Assembly: GCF_003688995.1 (NCBI RefSeq)
Contig: NZ_PENI01000036.1
Coordinates: 36,543 to 100,542, forward strand
DNA length: 64,000 bases
DNA from: Streptomyces shenzhenensis
Lineage (GTDB): Bacteria > Actinomycetota > Actinomycetes > Streptomycetales > Streptomycetaceae
Direction of reading: 5' to 3'
The notes beneath the pieces are model-generated. The model searched no databases. It saw nothing but the letters and a program-made list of their open reading frames with translations, and had not been told where the DNA came from. Position 1 is the first letter of the stretch; each line of letters opens with the position of its first letter. Position numbers and translations under genes: made by a program. Below, piece after piece: positions 45,999 to 54,911 of the stretch.

Positions 45999-47345
45999 TT
46001 ACTCTCCTTCAACCCGCATGATGCTGGCGACACCCCGCACGGTGTCGAGCTTGCGCAGCGCCTCGACGGTCCCGGACAGGGAGGCGTCGGACGCCCGGTG
46101 GGTGACGACGACGAGGGAGGCCTCGCCGCCCTCCCGTCGCCCACCACCCTGTTCGATGGCGACCGCGTCGCCGCCGCTCTGATTTCTGCCCTGCTGCCGA
46201 ACCGTATCGATCGAGACACCGTGCTCGGCGAACACGGTGGCGACCTGGGCGAGAACGCCCGGTTTGTCGGCGACGTCGAGGCTGATGTGGTACCTCGTGA
46301 CGACATCGCCCATGGGCGAGACGGGCAGCGCGGCGTACGCCGACTCGCCGGGCCCCGTGGCACCGTTGAGCCGGTTGCGGCAGACGGCGACCAGGTCGCC
46401 GAGGACCGCGGAGGCGGTGGGGGCGCCGCCCGCGCCCGGACCGTAGAACATGAGCTGCCCTGCGGCGTCCGACTCGACGAACACGGCGTTGTACGCGCCG
46501 TGCACGGAGGCGAGCGGGTGGCTCAGCGGAATCATCGCGGGGTGCACGCGCGCGGTGACCGAGCCGCCGTCCTCGGCCCGCTCGCAGATGGCGAGCAGCT
46601 TGATGGTGCAGCCCATCCGGGTGGCCGAGGCGAAGTCGGCGGCGGTGACCTCGGTCATGCCCTCGCGGTAGACGTCGTCGAGGCGTACGCGCGTGTGGAA
46701 GGCGATCCCGGCGAGGATGGCGGCCTTGGCCGCGGCGTCGAACCCCTCGACGTCGGCGGTGGGGTCGGCCTCCGCATACCCCAGGGCGGTGGCCTCGTCC
46801 AGCGCCTCCTGGTAGCCGGCGCCCGTGGAGTCCATCTTGTCGAGGATGAAGTTGGTCGTGCCGTTGACGATGCCGAGCACCCGGTTGACCTTGTCCCCCG
46901 CGAGGGACTCGCGCAACGGCCGGATCAGCGGGATGGCACCGGCGACGGCGGCCTCGTAGTAGAGGTCCTCGCCGTGCTCCTCGGCCGCGGCGTGCAGGGC
47001 GGCGCCGTCCTGGGCGAGCAGCGCCTTGTTGGCGGAGACGACGGAGGCGCCGTGCTCGAACGCCGTGGTGATCAGGGTGCGGGCGGGCTCGATGCCGCCG
47101 ATCACCTCGACGACGACGTCGATGTCGCCGCGTTTGACCAGGGCGGTGGCGTCGGCGGTGACCAGCGCCGGGTCGATGCCCTGGCGCACCCGGTCGGGCC
47201 GGCGCACGGCCACGCCCGCCAGCTCCACCGGGGCTCCGACACGGGCGGCGAGGTCGTCGGCATGCGTCGTCATGATGCGCGCCACCTCTGAGCCGACAAC
47301 ACCACAGCCCAGCAGCGCCACCTTCAGCGGACGCGTACGCATCAT
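45999..47345 (-). CDS. hom: Homoserine dehydrogenase with ACT domain
   Basis: A 448-residue enzyme: Rossmann domain (LLGCGVVGSEVARIM), catalytic domain (TTNFILDKM, EADPTADVEGFDAAAK) and a C-terminal ACT domain (HISLDVADKPGVLAQVATVFAEHGVSIDTVRQ) that gives threonine feedback control in related bacteria. It reduces aspartate semialdehyde to homoserine, the branch point of threonine and methionine. Two adjacent ATGs (47345, 47342) are both possible; GAGG favours the first. Follows lysA by 173 nt. Confidence 0.95.
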   Translation of the reverse strand: MMRTRPLKVALLGCGVVGSEVARIMTTHADDLAARVGAPVELAGVAVRRPDRVRQGIDPALVTADATALVKRGDIDVVVEVIGGIEPARTLITTAFEHGASVVSANKALLAQDGAALHAAAEEHGEDLYYEAAVAGAIPLIRPLRESLAGDKVNRVLGIVNGTTNFILDKMDSTGAGYQEALDEATALGYAEADPTADVEGFDAAAKAAILAGIAFHTRVRLDDVYREGMTEVTAADFASATRMGCTIKLLAICERAEDGGSVTARVHPAMIPLSHPLASVHGAYNAVFVESDAAGQLMFYGPGAGGAPTASAVLGDLVAVCRNRLNGATGPGESAYAALPVSPMGDVVTRYHISLDVADKPGVLAQVATVFAEHGVSIDTVRQQGRNQSGGDAVAIEQGGGRREGGEASLVVVTHRASDASLSGTVEALRKLDTVRGVASIMRVEGE

Positions 47346-47518
47346 CCGACCTCGTTTCCTCATACCGTCTACGGTTGGACCAGTCTCACTCACCGGACGG
47401 CGGTTTCTACCCTTCGTCCGGATCGTGAGACATCTATTTCATTGTGCCGGGCCGGAAAACCGGAGATCTTCCGGCCCTGCTGACGCCGTCCCCCGCTGCC
47501 GTCGCCGGACTTCCGTCG

Positions 47519-48910
47519 TCACCCGACGTCGAGCCGCAGCAGGTCCTCCTCGGTCTCGCGCCGGACGATCACCCGGGCCTCGCCGTCGCGCACCGCGACC
47601 ACCGGCGGCCTCAGCACATGGTTGTAGTTGCTGGCCATGGACCGGCAGTAGGCGCCGGTCGCCGGGACCGCGATGAGGTCACCGGGTGCCAGGTCGGCCG
47701 GCAGGAACGCGTCCTTGACCACGATGTCCCCGCTCTCGCAGTGCTTGCCGACGACCCGGCACAGCATCGGCGCGGCACCGGAGGTCCGGGAGACGAGCGC
47801 AACGCTGTACTCGGCGTCGTACAGCGCGGTCCGGATGTTGTCGGACATGCCGCCGTCGACGGAGACGTACGTCCGCAGCCCGTCGAGCGGCTTGACGGTG
47901 CCGACCTCGTAGAGCGTGAACGCGGTCGGCCCGACGATGGCGCGGCCGGGCTCGACGGAGATGCGCGGGGTGCGCAGCCGGGCGGCGTCGCAGGCGCGGG
48001 AGACGATCTCGGTGAGCGCCTTGGCGATCTCGTGCGGCTCGCGCGGGTCGTCGTCGCTGGTGTACGCGATCCCGAGGCCGCCGCCGAGGTCGATCTCCGG
48101 CAGTTCGACGCCGTGCTCGTCGCGGATGTCCTTGAGCAGCCCGACCACCCGGTGGGCGGCGACCTCGAACCCGGACATGTCGAAGATCTGGGACCCGATG
48201 TGCGAGTGGATCCCGATGACCTCCAGCCCGTCGAGCTGCAGCGCCCGCCGCACGGCCTCCGCGGCCTGCCCGCCGGCCAGCGGGATGCCGAACTTCTGGT
48301 CCTCGTGCGCGGTGGCGATGAACTCGTGGGTGTGCGCCTCGACGCCGACCGTCACCCGGATCTGGACCTGCTGCCGCTTCCCCAGGGACTGCGCGAGGTG
48401 CGCGACCCGCACGATCTCCTGGAACGAGTCGAGGACGATCCGGCCGACGCCGGCCCGCACGGCCCGCTCGATCTCCCCGGCGGACTTGTTGTTGCCGTGG
48501 AAAGCGATCCGCTCGGCGGGCATGCCCGCGGAGAGCGCGGTGGCCAGCTCGCCGCCGGAGCACACGTCCAGATTGAGCCCCTCCTCGTGCAGCCAGCGCA
48601 CCACGGCGCGGGACAGGAAGGCCTTCCCGGCGTAGAAGACGTCGGCGTCGTGCCCGAAGGCGGTGCGCCAGGCCCGCGCCCGGATCCGGAAGTCCTCCTC
48701 GTCGAGGATGTACGCGGGCGTGCCGAACTCCTCGGCGAGCCGCTTGACGTCGATGCCGCCGACGGTGACGACGCCGTCGGCGTCGCGGCCGACGGTGTGG
48801 GCCCACACCTTGGTGTCGAGCGCGTTGAGGTCGGCGGGCGGGGCGGAGTAGTGCCCCTCCGGGACGACGTCGGCGTGGCGGGGCCCGGCGGGGTGTGCGG
48901 AACGACTCAT
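47519..48910 (-). CDS. lysA: Diaminopimelate decarboxylase
   Basis: A 463-residue alanine-racemase-fold PLP enzyme. PLP Lys is K96 (VFYAGKAFLS); HIGSQIF and the substrate-binding CESGD segment (GKHCESGDIVVKDA) are intact. It makes lysine from meso-diaminopimelate. It lies 70 nt after the ArgS-like nrtL gene in the same direction, recalling the argS-lysA operon of corynebacteria, and starts the lysA-hom-thrC-thrB aspartate-family cluster. Confidence 0.95.
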   Translation of the reverse strand: MSRSAHPAGPRHADVVPEGHYSAPPADLNALDTKVWAHTVGRDADGVVTVGGIDVKRLAEEFGTPAYILDEEDFRIRARAWRTAFGHDADVFYAGKAFLSRAVVRWLHEEGLNLDVCSGGELATALSAGMPAERIAFHGNNKSAGEIERAVRAGVGRIVLDSFQEIVRVAHLAQSLGKRQQVQIRVTVGVEAHTHEFIATAHEDQKFGIPLAGGQAAEAVRRALQLDGLEVIGIHSHIGSQIFDMSGFEVAAHRVVGLLKDIRDEHGVELPEIDLGGGLGIAYTSDDDPREPHEIAKALTEIVSRACDAARLRTPRISVEPGRAIVGPTAFTLYEVGTVKPLDGLRTYVSVDGGMSDNIRTALYDAEYSVALVSRTSGAAPMLCRVVGKHCESGDIVVKDAFLPADLAPGDLIAVPATGAYCRSMASNYNHVLRPPVVAVRDGEARVIVRRETEEDLLRLDVG

Positions 48911-48980
48911 GACAGTGGCTCTCTGACTCTCAGGCTCTCAAGGCTTTCTCCGGTGCTCTCCATGGCTTTCACCAGGGCAC

Positions 48981-50342
48981 TCAGAGGTGGTCGGGGGCGT
49001 CGATGCCGAGCAGGGACAGGCCGCCGGCGAGCACCGTCCCGACGGCTTCGGCGAGCGCGAGCCGGGCGCGGTGGGCGGCCGAGGGTTTCTCCTCGCCGTG
49101 CGGCAGAACGGTCAGAAGGAACGGCAGCGCGGCATCGGCGACGGCGACGAGGTGCCGCGCGATCCGGTCCGGACCACGATCGACGGCGGCGGCACGGAGG
49201 ATGCGGGGGTGGTCGGCAAGGACGGCGAGCAGGGGCCGTACGGCTGCCGCCGACGAGCGAGCGGCAAGGATGCCGCCGGCTGGTGTGACCGTGTCGGTGA
49301 GCTTCGGGCGGGCCGGTGCGGCCGTCGGGCCGGTGGAGACGGGCGGGTCCGTCGGGTCGCCGCCGGCTGGTGTGACCGTGGGGTGGGCGGATGTGGCCGT
49401 GCCCGTGGGCTTCGGGCGAGCCGGTGCGGCCGTCGGGCCGGTGGAGACGGCCGGGTCCATCAGGTCACCGCCGACCGACGTGACCGTGGGGTGGGCGGAT
49501 GAGGCCGCGCCCGTGGCCCTCGGACCAGCCGGTGCGGCCGTCGGGCCGGTGGAGACGGGCGGGTCCGTCGGGTCGCCGCCGGCTGGCGAGACCGCGGGGT
49601 GGGCGGATGGGACCGTGCCCGTGAGATCGTCCAGGTCGTCGCCGGGTTCGGCGGTGAAGCCGAGGCGGGCGGCGTTGCGGGTGAGGGCCCGGGTGCGGGC
49701 GTACGCGTAACGGACCCGGAAGAGCGGATTGCCCTCGCGCTGCACCAGGTGGTCGGCGGTGATCCGGGGCCGGTCGTGCGGGGCGGGATACAGCAGCGCC
49801 CAGCGGGCGGCGTCGGGACCGAGCGGGGCGGGGTCCTCCGGGGCCGGCACGGGACGCAGGTTCACCGGCGCACCGTGTTCGATCTCGACCCGGCCGCCCT
49901 GGGCCGCCACGATCCGCACCAGCGCGTCGGCGACGACCTCGGCCCGCGCCTCGTACGGCACGCGCAGCGCGACGATCTGCCCGGCGAGGGCGTCACCGTG
50001 ACCGTAGGCGGCCCCCCGGTCCCGGATCTCACGCACGAGCGCACCGACGGAAGCCGTACCCGGCTCCAGGCTGATGTTGAGGAACCCCGGGCCGGTGACG
50101 ACGACGTCACCGACGCCCTGGGCATCCGTGAGGTGCGGCCGCAGAATCTCGGCGACGCGCAGCGCGGGCTTCCCGGCCGGCCGGGCGAGCTGCAGGGCGA
50201 CGTTGGTCGCGTAGTCCCCGCATCCTCCGGGCCCGGGCACGGTCACCACGACCCGCTCAGGCACGGTCACGCTCAGCTCTCCCCCGTCCACAGCACGACG
50301 CACCGCGCGCAGCACGGTACGGGAGAGCTCGACGGGGGTCAC
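48981..50342 (-). CDS. nrtL: ArgS-related anticodon-binding protein NrtL (no catalytic core), with 36-residue tandem repeats
   Basis: A 453-residue protein. The first ~100 residues resemble the N-terminal tRNA-contact domain of arginyl-tRNA synthetase (VELSRTVLRAVRRAV ... GDYATNVALQLARPAGKPALRVAEILRPHL ... GFLNISL); the C-terminal part is a DALR anticodon-binding helical bundle (HLVQREGNPLFRVRYAYARTRALTRNAARLGF ... ALAEAVGTVLAGGLSLLGIDAPDHL). The HIGH and KMSKS catalytic motifs are absent. Inside the DALR region three 36-residue repeats (SAHPxVxxxGGDxxDPxVST) are inserted. Start GTG has no ribosome site but a TANNNT 6 nt upstream. NrtL is the name I recall for relatives; function unknown. Confidence 0.82.
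   Translation of the reverse strand: MTPVELSRTVLRAVRRAVDGGELSVTVPERVVVTVPGPGGCGDYATNVALQLARPAGKPALRVAEILRPHLTDAQGVGDVVVTGPGFLNISLEPGTASVGALVREIRDRGAAYGHGDALAGQIVALRVPYEARAEVVADALVRIVAAQGGRVEIEHGAPVNLRPVPAPEDPAPLGPDAARWALLYPAPHDRPRITADHLVQREGNPLFRVRYAYARTRALTRNAARLGFTAEPGDDLDDLTGTVPSAHPAVSPAGGDPTDPPVSTGPTAAPAGPRATGAASSAHPTVTSVGGDLMDPAVSTGPTAAPARPKPTGTATSAHPTVTPAGGDPTDPPVSTGPTAAPARPKLTDTVTPAGGILAARSSAAAVRPLLAVLADHPRILRAAAVDRGPDRIARHLVAVADAALPFLLTVLPHGEEKPSAAHRARLALAEAVGTVLAGGLSLLGIDAPDHL
49273..49609 (-). repeat. In-frame 108-bp tandem repeat in nrtL
   Basis: About 3.1 copies of a 108-bp unit, marked by gccggtgcggccgtcgggcc at 49312, 49420 and 49528. It encodes 36-residue Pro/Thr/Ala-rich repeats, so copy-number change keeps the reading frame. 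It is a minisatellite likely to vary between strains. Confidence 0.92.
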
Positions 50343-50354
50343 GGGACAAGCGTA
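50343..50354 (-). promoter_or_regulatory. Leaderless promoter -10 element of nrtL
   Basis: On the minus strand TACGCT is followed by tgtccc and the GTG start of nrtL. There is no Shine-Dalgarno sequence. Confidence 0.5.
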
Positions 50355-50533
50355 GGGGAGGAGGGGGGTGGGTAGGCGAGCCGGTTTGGCCGGGTCCCGC
50401 GATATGGACGCCACGGCACAACGGGCAGGCACGGTCCCCACCGGAGACTCAGGGCACACTCATGGACCCCCGACCGACCGCCCCACTGATCCGCTGGTGT
50501 CTTGTGTGCTGATCCGCTGGTGTGCGCGGAGCG

Positions 50534-51001
50534 CTACCCGGAGAACTCGGAGTCAGGGGTGCGCGCCCCTTCCCCGCCCTCCCCGACATCGAGGCGGCCC
50601 CCCACCTGACGCCCGGTCCCACCACGCCCCTGCGCGAGCAAGTGACGTACCAGCTGTACGAGTTCGGCGGGCTCGAAGGGCTTGGCGAGGAAGGCGTCGA
50701 CGCCGACGTCGAGCCCACCCTCGACCTCGTGCTGCGTACAGGCACTGACGATGGCAAGGGGAAGATCATGAGTGCGCGGGTCGGCCCGGAGCTGCGCGGC
50801 GGTGCGCAACCCGTCCAACCGGGGCATCACGACGTCGAGGGTCACGACATCGGGCCGCACCTGATGAACGACATCCAGACACTCGGCACCGTCGGCCGCG
50901 GTCACGACCTCGAGACCCTCCAGTTCGAGATTGACCCTGATCAGCTGTCGGATGACCTTGTTGTCGTCCACAACAAGCACCCGCCCCGAAGCGCCTGGCA
51001 C
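50534..51001 (-). CDS. Orphan single-domain response regulator
   Basis: A 155-residue CheY-like receiver: acidic pair D12-D13 (LVVDDNKVIRQL), phospho-acceptor D56 (VVTLDVVMPRLDG), Ser/Thr in AIVSACTQ and K106 in FLAKPFEPAEL. No output domain, only a ~30-residue disordered tail. No kinase is adjacent, so its partner is encoded elsewhere. Start GTG 51001 is preceded on the minus strand by TACTCT, 6 nt and the codon, i.e. leaderless. Located between nrtL and tRNA-Arg. Confidence 0.85.
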   Translation of the reverse strand: MPGASGRVLVVDDNKVIRQLIRVNLELEGLEVVTAADGAECLDVVHQVRPDVVTLDVVMPRLDGLRTAAQLRADPRTHDLPLAIVSACTQHEVEGGLDVGVDAFLAKPFEPAELVQLVRHLLAQGRGGTGRQVGGRLDVGEGGEGARTPDSEFSG

Positions 51002-51013
51002 ACCTCGAGAGTA
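51002..51013 (-). promoter_or_regulatory. Leaderless promoter -10 element of the response regulator gene
   Basis: Minus-strand TACTCT (TANNNT) followed by cgaggt and GTG. The aggt overlaps the spacer and could also act as a weak ribosome site, but is too close to the start. Confidence 0.45.
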
Positions 51014-51168
51014 GGTCCGGACCGGCCACCGCGTCCGGCTTTTCCCCACTTCCACCCGTGCGGGCGAGCCCGCCACCTCCCCACCCACGGCAAACCCGTT
51101 CCTGATCACCGCGCGAGACCTGCTAGTGTTCTACCCGTCGCAACGAGCAACAGCTCCACACCCGACAC

Positions 51169-51240
51169 GCCCCCGTAGCTCAGGGGATAGAGCAACGGCC
51201 TCCGGAGCCGTGTGCGCAGGTTCGAATCCTGCCGGGGGCA
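51169..51240 (+). tRNA. tRNA-Arg (anticodon CCG)
   Basis: A 72-nt cloverleaf: acceptor gcccccg / cgggggc, D-arm gctc...gagc, anticodon stem acggc / gccgt with loop ctCCGga, T-arm gcagg-ttcgaat-cctgc, discriminator a. CCA is not encoded. Its 3' end is the likely integration site of the element that follows. Confidence 0.96.
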
Positions 51241-51244
51241 CTTC
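51196..51244 (+). other. Probable attL of the integrated element (3' half of tRNA-Arg)
   Basis: pSAM2-type elements integrate at the 3' end of a tRNA gene, rebuilding it, and place int beside it. The int gene here ends about 710 nt away and reads toward the tRNA. The exact core cannot be set because no second copy of the tRNA end (for example ggttcgaatcctgccggggg) was found in the window. Confidence 0.55.
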
Positions 51245-51473
51245 GCATGAGGTGCCTAAAGACCCCGCCGCCAGCGCGTTTGCTGGGTGCGGGGTCTTGT
51301 TGTTTGTGCAGGCGGATGCGGTCGGAAGCAGCCGTTTGCCAGTGATCACGTTGTAATAGCGTGTTGATCTTGAAGGGCTTCGCGGCAGGTCAGTGGGCAT
51401 TCGGCGACCGCCTGAGCGTAGTCCTGCAGACCCGCATCGCCGACGCGTTGATCTCCTCCGGAGACTCCCGTGA

Positions 51474-51770
51474 TCAACCATGCTGCATAGCCACTGCGGC
51501 GAACAGAACAGCGGCCGCGCCAAGAACAAGCAGTTGCAGAGATCCTGCGATCCACAATCGCAGCCCCAGCAGCCCGCCGCCCACCACCACCGCTACGCAG
51601 CCGCTGATCCATGCCCCACGGCGCGCAGCATGAGCAGTGCGGATGCCGGGGGATCCGAAGTCATCACCCGAGAACATCACATGCACTCCGAGCCAGACGA
51701 TGAGCATCGCCGACACCGGCAAAAGGGCGACCGCGAGCCCAAGATCCAACCACACCGAACGCCGCTGCAT
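51474..51770 (-). CDS. Small two- to three-span membrane protein
   Basis: A 98-residue hydrophobic protein with membrane spans around residues 8-30, 51-69 and 74-95, and a polar loop with GDDFGSPGIRTAHAARRGAW. No family recognised. The ATG has only a weak gacggg upstream. It lies between the tRNA and int, a usual place for accessory genes of such elements, or it may be relict DNA. Confidence 0.5.
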   Translation of the reverse strand: MQRRSVWLDLGLAVALLPVSAMLIVWLGVHVMFSGDDFGSPGIRTAHAARRGAWISGCVAVVVGGGLLGLRLWIAGSLQLLVLGAAAVLFAAVAMQHG

Positions 51771-51896
51771 GCCCGTCAGCGTGCCGCCAACGCAGCAGAT
51801 GCGCCTGAGTACAGGTACTCATCCTGGCCACCAACCGACACACCCTCGCGACCATGCAGTGATCACACGCGATCGTCCGCACGTAAGTGAACATAC

Positions 51897-51930
51897 GAGA
51901 GCCCCGGACCAGACGGCCCAGGGCTCCCGT
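51897..51930 (-). terminator. Probable terminator of int
   Basis: gagccc (51899-51904) pairs with gggctc (51921-51926), with partly complementary flanks, just after the int stop on the minus strand. Confidence 0.5.
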
Positions 51931-51950
51931 TCGTCGGTTATGTGGTTATG

Positions 51951-53339
51951 TCAGTCCGTGAGGGCTTCTCCCTCCCCCAGCCCCTGCATGATCCGGTCGT
52001 TCATCTCCTGCTCCTGGCCGTCGATGCACTTGGCGTAGATCTTCAGAAGGACGTCCACCGAGTGGCCCGCGCGAGCGGCGACCTCGGGCGCCGGCACGCC
52101 AGAGTTGAGCCACTGGGACACACCCGCGTGACGGAGGTCATACGGCCGGAAGGCAAGCACCGAGGCCACCTGATCGGGGACGAGCGCCAGTTCCCGAGCC
52201 TGCTTCCAGGCGCGGGAGTACGATGAGGCGGCGACCACGTTCCCCCGCTCGCTGGAGAACAGCCGGCCGTCCTTCGCCGTACCGAACTCCTTCAGGTGAT
52301 CCCGTAGCAGGCGCACCAGCGGAGGCGGGATCGGAACGATGCGCACCTCACCGTGAGCCCGTTGCTTGAGCCCGCGCCGATCGTGAGCCTCCCCGGAGTC
52401 CGTCCACGCCTTCCCGGCTGTCGGGCGAGTCTCTGCCAGCTCGATACGCCCCCATCCGGTCGCTGGAAGCGTGCAGTCGGAGCGGCGAAGCCCCAGCGCC
52501 TCCCCCGGCCGCATTGCCGCGTAGTACAGGCAGCCGAAGAACGCCCGCAGCCGTCGACCGCTGGCCCGGTCGTAGCCACCGACGTAGGTGAGCGCCGTCA
52601 GCAGCTCCCGCACCTGCCGAGGGTTGACCACCACGCGGCGATCGACTTCCTGCACGGCCCGTTTCCCCCGCTTGCGCCGGACCCGGCTCAGCGGGTTGGA
52701 CGGCAGGTGTTCGAGTTCGACGGCGTACTCAAGCACGTTGAAGACCACCGCACGCCGCCTCCGGTACGTCTGGGTCGCCGCAGGCTTGCCGTCCAGCCTC
52801 CGGCCCAGCACGTCGATCAACTCATGAACCCGAGCGATCTCTTGCAGCTCCCCCACCGGGAGCGACGCCTTCTCGATCCACCGCACCGCGGCGGCGATCT
52901 CCTCCGGCCGCTCCCGCTCCCTACGGGGTACGGGCAGCACGTACGAGCGCAGCGCCCGCCGCAACACCTCGGGAGCAGGCCGCCCCCGTCCCAGCTTCAC
53001 GAGGACGGGAACGACCGTCGCCAGTGCATCCGTCACACTGTCCCGCTGCTTGGCAGACGCCTCCGCCCAACGAGCATCCACATACTTCACCGCCAGGTCG
53101 AGGAACGACAGGGCAGCTTTGCCACCACGCAGCGAATCGGGCAGACCGGTGACCGTGTCGAACGGCTCGCCCTTGTCAAGCGCGCCCACCAGCTTCGCGC
53201 GGAAACGGTCGGCCAACGTCTTCGTCTTGTACGACTCGCTGAACGGCTGGCCGCCTACGACCCAGCGCACAAGGTAGGTCGGTTTCTTGGTGGTCTTGTT
53301 GACGGAGATCTTCCAGACAGAGACCTTGTACGACTTCAC
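51951..53339 (-). CDS. int: Tyrosine site-specific integrase of a pSAM2-like element
   Basis: A 462-residue tyrosine recombinase. The first catalytic Arg is in AAMRPGEALGLRRSD, the H-x-x-R-type box in YDLRHAGVSQWLNSG, the third His in ARAGHSVDVLL and the nucleophilic Tyr in KIYAKCIDG near the C-terminus. The N-terminal part has an arm-binding-like domain. It catalyses integration at the tRNA-Arg site and, with Xis, excision. It overlaps xis by 4 nt, as in most AICEs. Confidence 0.95.
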   Translation of the reverse strand: MKSYKVSVWKISVNKTTKKPTYLVRWVVGGQPFSESYKTKTLADRFRAKLVGALDKGEPFDTVTGLPDSLRGGKAALSFLDLAVKYVDARWAEASAKQRDSVTDALATVVPVLVKLGRGRPAPEVLRRALRSYVLPVPRRERERPEEIAAAVRWIEKASLPVGELQEIARVHELIDVLGRRLDGKPAATQTYRRRRAVVFNVLEYAVELEHLPSNPLSRVRRKRGKRAVQEVDRRVVVNPRQVRELLTALTYVGGYDRASGRRLRAFFGCLYYAAMRPGEALGLRRSDCTLPATGWGRIELAETRPTAGKAWTDSGEAHDRRGLKQRAHGEVRIVPIPPPLVRLLRDHLKEFGTAKDGRLFSSERGNVVAASSYSRAWKQARELALVPDQVASVLAFRPYDLRHAGVSQWLNSGVPAPEVAARAGHSVDVLLKIYAKCIDGQEQEMNDRIMQGLGEGEALTD

Positions 53340-53557
53340 GACGCCGCCCCCTCCGCCCGCTCCTCCAACCAGTCGTTCAGCACGTCCCGCCGAACCCGGA
53401 GCTCCCCGTTCGGCAGCCGGATGCAGGCGGGGGCGATGCGCAGTTCCCGCCAGCGGTAGAAGGTGCGCCGGGAGACGCCGCCCAGTTCGTCGAGCACCTG
53501 CCGAACGGTGAGCAGCTCGGCCGACTTCGCACGGCTGTCACGCGCCACGACGACCAC
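53336..53557 (-). CDS. xis: Excisionase (MerR-like helix-turn-helix)
   Basis: A 73-residue DNA-binding protein with the HTH_17 motif LLTVRQVLDELGGVSRRTFYRWRELRIAPACIRLPNGELRVRRDVLNDWLEER. It directs the integrase toward excision. GTG start 53557 with GGGAGGG upstream; it overlaps the end of repSA by 20 nt and the start of int by 4 nt, so repSA-xis-int is one operon. Confidence 0.88.
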   Translation of the reverse strand: MVVVARDSRAKSAELLTVRQVLDELGGVSRRTFYRWRELRIAPACIRLPNGELRVRRDVLNDWLEERAEGAAS

Positions 53558-54911
53558 CGCCCTCCCGCACCGAAGCAGCCAGGAGCTCCCCCGCCAGCGA
53601 GTAGCCGCGCCCCGCGTAACGCCACTGGCCAACCACGACGGTCGGGACGTCAGCCAGGCCCAGCGACGCCCGTTGCTGCTCCGCACGATGATCGGCACGG
53701 GCCTGCCGAAGAGCGGTCAACGTGGTCGAGTAGCGCTGCGACTTGCTGGAGAAGTGGCCGCCGTAGCCGAGCATGTGCGCCCAGCGACGAAGCCCGAGCG
53801 GCTCGGACTCCGCCAGGCTGCCCAGCCACCAACACGTGCCGATCATCCGCAGCACGTGCGCCCGAACGGGCAGCATGACCATGTCTCGCGCGTCGTAGAT
53901 CCGGCCGTCCACCGCGCCAGCGGTTTCCGCCCCCTTCGTCGCGTACTTGGCGATGTAGCCCGCCACGGCCCCGGCAGAGGCTGGCCGCTCCCCCGCGTCA
54001 CGGCGGTACGAGGTGACGGGCCGTACGTCGACCTGCCCGCCGAAACGCAGCTCCCGCGGACCGACGATGCTCGCGCCTGGCGCCGTAAGCCGAACCCGAC
54101 CAGCCACCACCGGAACGGCCTCCGCCAGCAGTGCCGTAGTCGCCCAGCCCGGCGGAGGTGAGTCGGGCCCGTCCGGTCCGTCGAGGCGGATCACACCATG
54201 GAAGTGGACCAGGCCCCGCCGCTGATACTCGGCGACCTTCGCGTACGAGAGGCGGGCGACTTCCCCGAACTCCGTACGCGACAGACCGGCCCGACGGGCG
54301 ATCTCCCGCCGCAGCTCCAGCCCGAACCGATGCCAGAGCCGACCGGCGAACGCGTGCCAGAGGACGGCGCCCGCGTAGTCGTAGCAGCGCGGGCAGAGCG
54401 GTTCGCCGAGGCGAGGATCGTCGGCCGCGTGACGCGTACGGCATCCGACCGGCCGCCCGTGCGGGCAGCACTCCCCCGGCCGGCGGGGACGACAGGCCCG
54501 TACGAGCCCATCGTGTTCCCGCCGAGTGTGGACCGGCCCGAAGCCGGGAGCGGTGAGCGTGGCGAACACGCGCGGGTGCCCGCTCACCGCCTCCGTGACG
54601 TTCTTGCCGCCGACGAGTCCGGCCCGAACCAGTTGGTACGTGTCCGCCCGGTACAGCGCCGAGCAGGCCGGGCACACCGTCGCCCGCCGGTTGCCGCATG
54701 CGGTGAGCAGGCGACCGCCATAGACGTCCGACCCGTACGAGAGCAGAGCCGCACCCGTGGCCGTGTCGAAGACGGTCGCCGTGCCGACCAGGTGAATCGG
54801 GTTGGTACAACCGCCGAGGCGGACGATGTTCCGGCGCCAGGCGGCGAACTCGGGTTCCGATGCCCTGGCGACCAGAGCGGCAGCGCTGCCCGGTACGAGG
54901 GGTGTGGTCAT
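53538..54911 (-). CDS. repSA: Rolling-circle replication initiator RepSA
   Basis: A 457-residue RepSA-type initiator. It has Cys pairs typical of the family (CPACSALYRADTYQLVRAGL, CPHG...CRTRH, LCPRCYDY), the HUH-type metal motif GLVHFHGVIRLDG at about 235-245 and the Tyr motif AGYIAKYATKG at about 315-325. It nicks the origin so the excised element can replicate by rolling circle. ATG 54911 overlaps the stop of the upstream small gene (ATGA). Confidence 0.92.
   Translation of the reverse strand: MTTPLVPGSAAALVARASEPEFAAWRRNIVRLGGCTNPIHLVGTATVFDTATGAALLSYGSDVYGGRLLTACGNRRATVCPACSALYRADTYQLVRAGLVGGKNVTEAVSGHPRVFATLTAPGFGPVHTRREHDGLVRACRPRRPGECCPHGRPVGCRTRHAADDPRLGEPLCPRCYDYAGAVLWHAFAGRLWHRFGLELRREIARRAGLSRTEFGEVARLSYAKVAEYQRRGLVHFHGVIRLDGPDGPDSPPPGWATTALLAEAVPVVAGRVRLTAPGASIVGPRELRFGGQVDVRPVTSYRRDAGERPASAGAVAGYIAKYATKGAETAGAVDGRIYDARDMVMLPVRAHVLRMIGTCWWLGSLAESEPLGLRRWAHMLGYGGHFSSKSQRYSTTLTALRQARADHRAEQQRASLGLADVPTVVVGQWRYAGRGYSLAGELLAASVREGGGRRGA

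Noticed and set aside
43713..47291. A 1,192-codon plus-strand frame opposite thrB, thrC and hom
   Set aside because: It runs through three well-supported enzymes and their spacers with His/Gly/Arg-rich nonsense composition.
48981..50342. Intact arginyl-tRNA synthetase
   Set aside because: The HIGH and KMSKS motifs and the whole Rossmann core are missing; only the flanking tRNA-binding parts remain.
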